Part shown: piece by piece, positions 42,158 to 46,415 of the stretch
How the letters are laid out: each line of letters opens with the position of its first letter
Position numbering within the stretch: position 1 is the first letter of the stretch
Origin: Rhodanobacter sp. Soil772
Lineage (GTDB): Bacteria; Pseudomonadota; Gammaproteobacteria; Xanthomonadales; Rhodanobacteraceae
Direction: 5' to 3'
NCBI RefSeq assembly: GCF_001428385.1
Contig: NZ_LMSK01000002.1
Location: 1,129,770 to 1,176,184, forward strand
DNA length: 46,415 nt
The notes under the pieces: model-generated
What the model was told of the DNA's origin: nothing
Database searches by the model: none
Seen by the model: the letters and a program-made list of their open reading frames with translations, nothing else
Translations under genes and position numbers: made by a program

Positions 42158-43260
42158 ATCGCGCCCAGCACCCGCGGCCCGCGCGCGCCGGTGACCGCCG
42201 GCAGGTTGCCGGGCAGGCCGAGCAGGCGCTGTCGTGCCAGCCAGGCAAACGCGGTGGCTTCGAGGAAATCCGGGTCGATGCCGTAGCGCGATGTGCTCAG
42301 CAGTGCACGGGGCGCCAGCAGTTCGCCCAGCCGCCGCATCAGCGCGCCGTTGTGCACGCCGCCGCCGCAGGCCAGCACTTCTTCTGCATCCGGCGCGTGT
42401 TGCGCGATCGCCATGGCGACGCTGCGCGCAGTGAGCTCCAGCAGGGTTGCCTGCACGTCGGCTGGGTCCAACGCAGCGGAGGGCGTGTGCGTGGCCAGCC
42501 ACGCCAGGTGGAAATGCTCGCGGCCGGTGCTCTTCGGCGGCGGCAGCGCGAAATAGGGATCGGCCAGCAGGGCGTCGAGCAGGCCGGCGTCGAGGTGGCC
42601 GCTGGCGGCGTACGCACCGTCGCGGTCGAACGACTCGCCGCGCTGGCGCAGGCACCAGGCATCGAGCAGGCCGTTGGCCGGGCCGGTGTCGAAGCCGAGC
42701 ACGCGGCCGTCGGCGCCGAGCACGGTGATGTTCGCGATGCCGCCGAGGTTGAGCACTACCCGAGCGTGTCCCGGCCGGGCCAGCAGCATCGCGTGCAGCG
42801 CCGGCAGCAACGGCGCGCCCTGCCCGCCCGCGGCGATATCGGCGCGGCGGAAGTCCGCCACCACGTCGATACCGCAGCGTTCGGCGATCACGCTGGGATC
42901 GCCCAACTGCAGCGTGAACGGGTACGTTCCGGTGGGGCGGTGGCGCAGGGTCTGGCCGTGCGAGCCGATCGCGCGGACGGCCGTTGCCGGGGTGCCGCTG
43001 TGTTCGAGCAGGTGCAGCGCCGCGTCGGCGAAGCCGTGGCCGATTTCGACGTCCAGCCGTCCAAACGCATCCAGGTCCAGTGCGGTCTCGTCCTGGGCAA
43101 GTGCGAGCATGCGTTCACGCAGCGTCGTGGGCCAGGGATGTGCGTGGCTGGCCAGCAGCTGCGGTACGCCGCGGCTGAAGCTGACCAGCACGCTGTCGAT
43201 GCTGTCCGCGCTGGTGCCGGAGATCAGTCCGAGGTAGAGCGCCGAGGCGTCGTCGTCCAC
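42127..43260 (-). CDS. anmK: Anhydro-N-acetylmuramic acid kinase
   Basis: The protein has 377 aa from GTG 43260, normal for the family. GTG 43305 would add a low-complexity Pro/Thr tail overlapping mepM. Motifs: N-terminal ATP-binding LYLGLISGTSADSID, VRAIGSHGQTLRHRP, DVVADFRRADIAAGGQGAPL with the catalytic Asp, VLNLGGIANITVL, GFDTGPAN and ACGGGVHN. It converts anhydroMurNAc to MurNAc-6-phosphate in peptidoglycan recycling. The usual GTSxDGxD glycine is Ser here. anmK-mepM-tyrS is also the order in Pseudomonas aeruginosa. Confidence 0.94.
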   Translation of the reverse strand: MDDDASALYLGLISGTSADSIDSVLVSFSRGVPQLLASHAHPWPTTLRERMLALAQDETALDLDAFGRLDVEIGHGFADAALHLLEHSGTPATAVRAIGSHGQTLRHRPTGTYPFTLQLGDPSVIAERCGIDVVADFRRADIAAGGQGAPLLPALHAMLLARPGHARVVLNLGGIANITVLGADGRVLGFDTGPANGLLDAWCLRQRGESFDRDGAYAASGHLDAGLLDALLADPYFALPPPKSTGREHFHLAWLATHTPSAALDPADVQATLLELTARSVAMAIAQHAPDAEEVLACGGGVHNGALMRRLGELLAPRALLSTSRYGIDPDFLEATAFAWLARQRLLGLPGNLPAVTGARGPRVLGAIYSAPAAGSS

Positions 43261-43273
43261 GCGCGGCGGACGC

Positions 43274-44719
43274 TCAGTTGTCGTGGTTGGCGGGGGCGTT
43301 GGCACGCGCCAGCTTGATGCGCGAGTCCAGTTCGGTCAGGCGTGCCAGCTGGGGTTTCACCACTTCGGCCTTGAAGCGCGCCATCTGCACGGCTGGCAGC
43401 GGCTCGGGCTTCGGCAGCGTGACCGTCTGCGGGTTGCGCTGTACGCCGTTGACGCGGAATTCGTAGTGCAGGTGCGGTCCAGTGGCGAGGCCGGTCATGC
43501 CGACGTAGCCGATCACTTCGCCCTGGCGCACGCGCTCGCCCACGTGTTGACCCCTCACGAAGCGCGACATGTGGCCGTAGGCGGTGCTGATGGTCTTGTC
43601 GTGCTGGATCACCACGAAGTTGCCGTAGCCGCGCTCCCAGCCGTGGTACTTGATGACGCCGTCGCCGGCTGCGTGGATCGGGGTGCCGCTGGGTGCGGCG
43701 TAGTCGACGCCCTTGTGCGCACGCATGCGGCCGAGCACGGGGTGCATGCGGGCCGAGCTGAAGGTCGAGGAGATCCGGGTGAAGTCGACCGGGATGCGCA
43801 GGAACGATTTCTGGATCGGCCGGCCGTCCTCGCTGTACCAGCCGTAGTTGCCGTCGGCCTTCTTGAAGCGGTAGGCGGTGTAGCGCTTGCCCTGGTTGAC
43901 GAACTCGGCCGCGATGATGTTGCCCTGGCCGTAGCGCACGCCGTCACGGTAGATGTCGTCGTAGATCACCGTGAAGCTGTCGCCGACGCGGATGTCCTGC
44001 ACGAAGTCGATGTCGTACTTGAACAGGTCGGCAAGCTTGCCGACCATCGCCGCGTCCATGCCGGCCTGGTCGCCGGCGGCATACAGGCTGCTGCGGATCA
44101 CGCCGTGCGCCACCTGTTCGCGCAGGTCCATGTCGCGCTGCTGGATGGCGACGCTGGGCTGCGCGCCGTCGAGACGGACGGTCGCGCGTCTGGCCTGGTC
44201 ACGGTCGAAGCGGAAGCCCTTGAGGCTGCCGTCGTTGCCGAGCAGGAAGTCGAATTCCTGGCCCGGGCGAATGCTGTGCAGGGCGGATTTCGCGCCGGCG
44301 GCGGCGTCCATCACCCTCTGCAGATCGGTCATGTCGAGGCCGCGGGCAGTGAAAATGTCCGACAGCGTCTGGCCCGGTTGCACCCGCACTACCTGCCAGT
44401 CGTCCACGGTCGCGGCCGTGACGCTGACCGGCGCGATCTTGGGCAGCGCCAGCGGCAGCAACGAGTGCACTTCCGGCGTGGGCGCGGGACGCATCGCGCT
44501 GGCCCAGGCGGGCATGATGAAACCGGACAACAGGGTGATCAGCAACGCGGTGCCGGCAAGCACCAGGCGCTCGCGGTTCCAGCGGATCGGCTCGATCTCG
44601 CCCGAACGATTGAACGACCAGTGTGCACGGCGCTCGTAGAAGTGGGAGTGCCGACGCTGCGCCTTGCGACAGATCGCCTGCTTGCGGGTTTGCCGCGCCC
44701 CCTGCTTTTCTTCTGCCAT
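43274..44719 (-). CDS. mepM: M23 peptidoglycan DD-endopeptidase (MepM type)
   Basis: The protein has 481 aa from ATG 44719. A basic cytoplasmic tail and one membrane anchor (about 51-72) are followed by a LysM/OapA-like module ([28 protein letters not shown]), then the lytic M23 domain (about 325-425) with zinc ligands in [12 protein letters not shown] and LHYEF preceded by PHLH. It cleaves peptide cross-links so new glycan can be inserted. anmK follows directly, and tyrS is divergent. A good promoter precedes it. Confidence 0.94.
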   Translation of the reverse strand: MAEEKQGARQTRKQAICRKAQRRHSHFYERRAHWSFNRSGEIEPIRWNRERLVLAGTALLITLLSGFIMPAWASAMRPAPTPEVHSLLPLALPKIAPVSVTAATVDDWQVVRVQPGQTLSDIFTARGLDMTDLQRVMDAAAGAKSALHSIRPGQEFDFLLGNDGSLKGFRFDRDQARRATVRLDGAQPSVAIQQRDMDLREQVAHGVIRSSLYAAGDQAGMDAAMVGKLADLFKYDIDFVQDIRVGDSFTVIYDDIYRDGVRYGQGNIIAAEFVNQGKRYTAYRFKKADGNYGWYSEDGRPIQKSFLRIPVDFTRISSTFSSARMHPVLGRMRAHKGVDYAAPSGTPIHAAGDGVIKYHGWERGYGNFVVIQHDKTISTAYGHMSRFVRGQHVGERVRQGEVIGYVGMTGLATGPHLHYEFRVNGVQRNPQTVTLPKPEPLPAVQMARFKAEVVKPQLARLTELDSRIKLARANAPANHDN

Positions 44720-44758
44720 GCTGTACACGCCCGCGCTACAAAGTAACAAACTGCGCGT

Positions 44759-44788
44759 ACCATAACGGTCATGTGCAAAGGGCGTCAA
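44759..44788 (-). promoter_or_regulatory. mepM promoter
   Basis: On the minus strand TTGACG (44788-44783) and TATGGT (44764-44759) are 18 bp apart. The predicted start lies about 33 nt before the mepM ATG. Confidence 0.6.
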
Positions 44789-44895
44789 CGCCTTTCGCAT
44801 CAAGGGTTTGCAACGCATTCCTGGTTAACACACAATTAACGTTGACGGCACGGTCACATTGCGGGCCGCTGCCCACTTCATCAGAGAGAAACCTA

Positions 44896-46107
44896 ATGAG
44901 CGAGCTTGAGCAGGCGCTGGCCACGATTGCGCGCGGCGCCGACGAAATCATCAAGCGGGAGGATCTGGCCGAGCGCCTGAAGAGCGGTCGTCCGTTGCGG
45001 ATCAAGGCCGGCTTCGACCCGACGGCGCCGGATCTGCACCTTGGCCACACCGTGTTGCTGAACAAGATGCGCCAGTTCCAGGACCTGGGTCATCAGGTGA
45101 TTTTCCTGATCGGCGACTTCACCGGCATGATCGGCGACCCCACCGGCAAGAACGTCACCCGCAAGCCGCTCAGCCGCGAAGACGTGCTGGCCAACGCCGA
45201 GACCTACGCCGAGCAGGTCTACAAGGTGCTGGACCGCGAGAAGACCGAGCTGCGCTTCAATTCCGAGTGGTTCGGCCAGATGTCGGCGGCCGACATGATC
45301 AGGCTGGCCGCCCAGCACACCGTGGCGCGCATGCTCGAGCGCGACGACTTCACCAAGCGTTACGCGGCGCAGCAGCCGATCGCGATCCACGAATTCCTGT
45401 ATCCGCTGGTGCAGGGCTACGACTCGGTCGCGCTGAAGGCGGACGTGGAACTGGGCGGCACCGACCAGAAGTTCAACCTGCTGATGGGCCGTGCGCTGCA
45501 GGAACACCACGGCCAGCCGCCGCAGATCGTGTTGACCATGCCGCTGCTGGAAGGCCTGGATGGCGTCAACAAGATGTCCAAGTCGTTGGGCAACTACATT
45601 GGCATCAACGAGCCGGCGATCGACATCGTCACCAAGACCATGAAGATCGGCGACGAACTGATGTGGCGCTGGTTCGAGCTGCTCAGCTTCGATGTGTCGC
45701 TGGACGAACTGGCCCGGATGAAGCAGGACATTGCCAGCGGTGCACTCAACCCGCGCGACGCCAAGCTGCGCCTCGCGCACGAACTGACCACGCGCTTCCA
45801 CGGCGCGGCTGCCGCGGAACAGGCGATCGCCGGGTGGCATGCCGTCGTACGCGGCGAGGGCGACACCTCGCTGCTGCCGCAGGCCGACGTCCTGGTGTCG
45901 GCTGAAGGCATGCGACTGGCCGCCTTGCTCACTGCGGCCGGGCTCACCGCCAGCAATTCCGAGGCGAATCGCAAGTTGAAGGAGCGCGCCGTGCGCATCG
46001 ACGCCGAAGTGGTGGAGGACGCGCAGCGCGTCTTCAGTGCCGGCTTCGAAGGCGTGCTGCAAGTGGGCAAGCGCAACTTTGCCCGCGTGAGGCTCGTGCT
46101 CGCCTGA
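44896..46107 (+). CDS. tyrS: Tyrosyl-tRNA synthetase
   Basis: The protein has 403 aa from ATG 44896, preceded by AGAGAG. Class I synthetase signatures: HLGH at residues 48-51 (the HIGH site), [20 protein letters not shown] for tyrosine recognition, and KMSKS at about 225-229. A C-terminal S4 RNA-binding domain (about 340-403, ending [16 protein letters not shown]) is present. The HLGH form and size fit the TyrZ-like subgroup found in Pseudomonas, where the gene also precedes an rRNA operon. Confidence 0.97.
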   Translation: MSELEQALATIARGADEIIKREDLAERLKSGRPLRIKAGFDPTAPDLHLGHTVLLNKMRQFQDLGHQVIFLIGDFTGMIGDPTGKNVTRKPLSREDVLANAETYAEQVYKVLDREKTELRFNSEWFGQMSAADMIRLAAQHTVARMLERDDFTKRYAAQQPIAIHEFLYPLVQGYDSVALKADVELGGTDQKFNLLMGRALQEHHGQPPQIVLTMPLLEGLDGVNKMSKSLGNYIGINEPAIDIVTKTMKIGDELMWRWFELLSFDVSLDELARMKQDIASGALNPRDAKLRLAHELTTRFHGAAAAEQAIAGWHAVVRGEGDTSLLPQADVLVSAEGMRLAALLTAAGLTASNSEANRKLKERAVRIDAEVVEDAQRVFSAGFEGVLQVGKRNFARVRLVLA

Positions 46108-46199
46108 TTTTGGTACGCCTGCGCCGACAGGCATGGCGGTGTGCGAGCGCGTCCTGGAAAAGAAAAATTCGGCGATGCTACAGCCGCTTGCGAAGATTC

Positions 46200-46251
46200 C
46201 GTGAAATTTTTCTCAAGAAACGCTTGCCAAATGAAGCACAGCCCGTATTAT
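46200..46251 (+). promoter_or_regulatory. rRNA-type promoter P1 with UP-like element
   Basis: TTGCCA (46224-46229) and TATTAT (46246-46251) are 16 bp apart and followed by the GC-rich discriminator TCGCGGCCC. An A/T-rich tract (AAATTTTTCTCAAGAAA, 46205-46221) sits just upstream, where an UP element belongs. No gene starts downstream within the window. Confidence 0.7.
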
Positions 46252-46320
46252 TCGCGGCCCGCAGTCGCCCAACGTCGCAAGACGGACTGGCGGGACCTCG
46301 AAGAAGCTTCACCGAGGGTG

Positions 46321-46348
46321 TTGACGGTCTAGAAAAGCGATGTAGAAT
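46321..46348 (+). promoter_or_regulatory. rRNA-type promoter P2
   Basis: TTGACG (46321-46326) and TAGAAT (46343-46348) are 16 bp apart, followed by the GC-rich discriminator GGGCGGCTCACCC. Together with P1 and the position after tyrS this is probably the promoter of a rrn operon whose 16S gene starts beyond the right edge. The remaining bases to 46415 would be its leader. Confidence 0.75.
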
Positions 46349-46415
46349 GGGCGGCTCACCCGGGACGAAACGTTCTGGGGTGCAGACCGGAAACGGGATG
46401 CAGAACAAGGATCTT

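Overview
The window looks like chromosome from a high-GC gammaproteobacterium of the order Xanthomonadales, most likely the Rhodanobacteraceae (Rhodanobacter/Dyella/Luteibacter type). This is inferred from the strongly GC-biased codon use, near-identical 57-bp attC sites, GTAG-headed palindromes of the kind described in Stenotrophomonas, and gene orders such as coaBC-dut-algC and anmK-mepM-tyrS-(rrn). No rRNA or tRNA gene lies inside the window.

Region 1 (1-4394) is the attI end of a chromosomal (sedentary-type) integron. A complete integrase gene (intI, plus strand) is divergent from a leftward cassette array. The array has six complete cassettes plus one cut by the window edge, separated by six attC sites of exactly 57 bp. 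Cassette products are a trypsin-like protease without a signal peptide, a VOC/glyoxalase-fold protein, two small secreted unknowns, a lipoprotein and membrane proteins. Their DNA is visibly less GC-rich than the rest of the window.

Region 2 (4422-19458) holds a giant cyclic beta-1,2-glucan synthase (ndvB type, about 2880 aa), a GNAT acetyltransferase, a PAS-PAS-PAS-GGDEF-EAL protein, an unknown conserved protein, a FadI-type thiolase and a small TonB-C-terminal-like protein. The GNAT and GGDEF-EAL genes converge on a 17-bp palindrome that exactly fills the gap between their stop codons.

Region 3 (19459-20282) is non-coding. It holds a large two-armed inverted-repeat element made of many hairpins, nearly all with a TCC-type loop when read from outside to centre.

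Region 4 (20283-33394) carries a PLD-family lipoprotein (cardiolipin-synthase-like), sixA, an orphan ParA ATPase, an exported unknown, a tiny membrane protein, the divergent polyamine pair speE/speA, 3-hydroxybutyrate dehydrogenase, a leftward argS-SPOR-ydfG run and radC. A strong plus-strand terminator between argS and radC has no assigned plus-strand gene and suggests a small RNA.

Region 5 (33491-42157) runs coaBC-dut-algC, then a DUF4124 protein, pyrE, a second GNAT, an ExoIII-family nuclease at the position where Pseudomonas has crc, and ampG. Region 6 (42127-46415) has anmK, mepM and tyrS, ending with two consecutive rRNA-type promoters, so a rrn operon very probably begins just past the right edge. 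ampG, anmK and mepM together form a peptidoglycan turnover and recycling neighbourhood.
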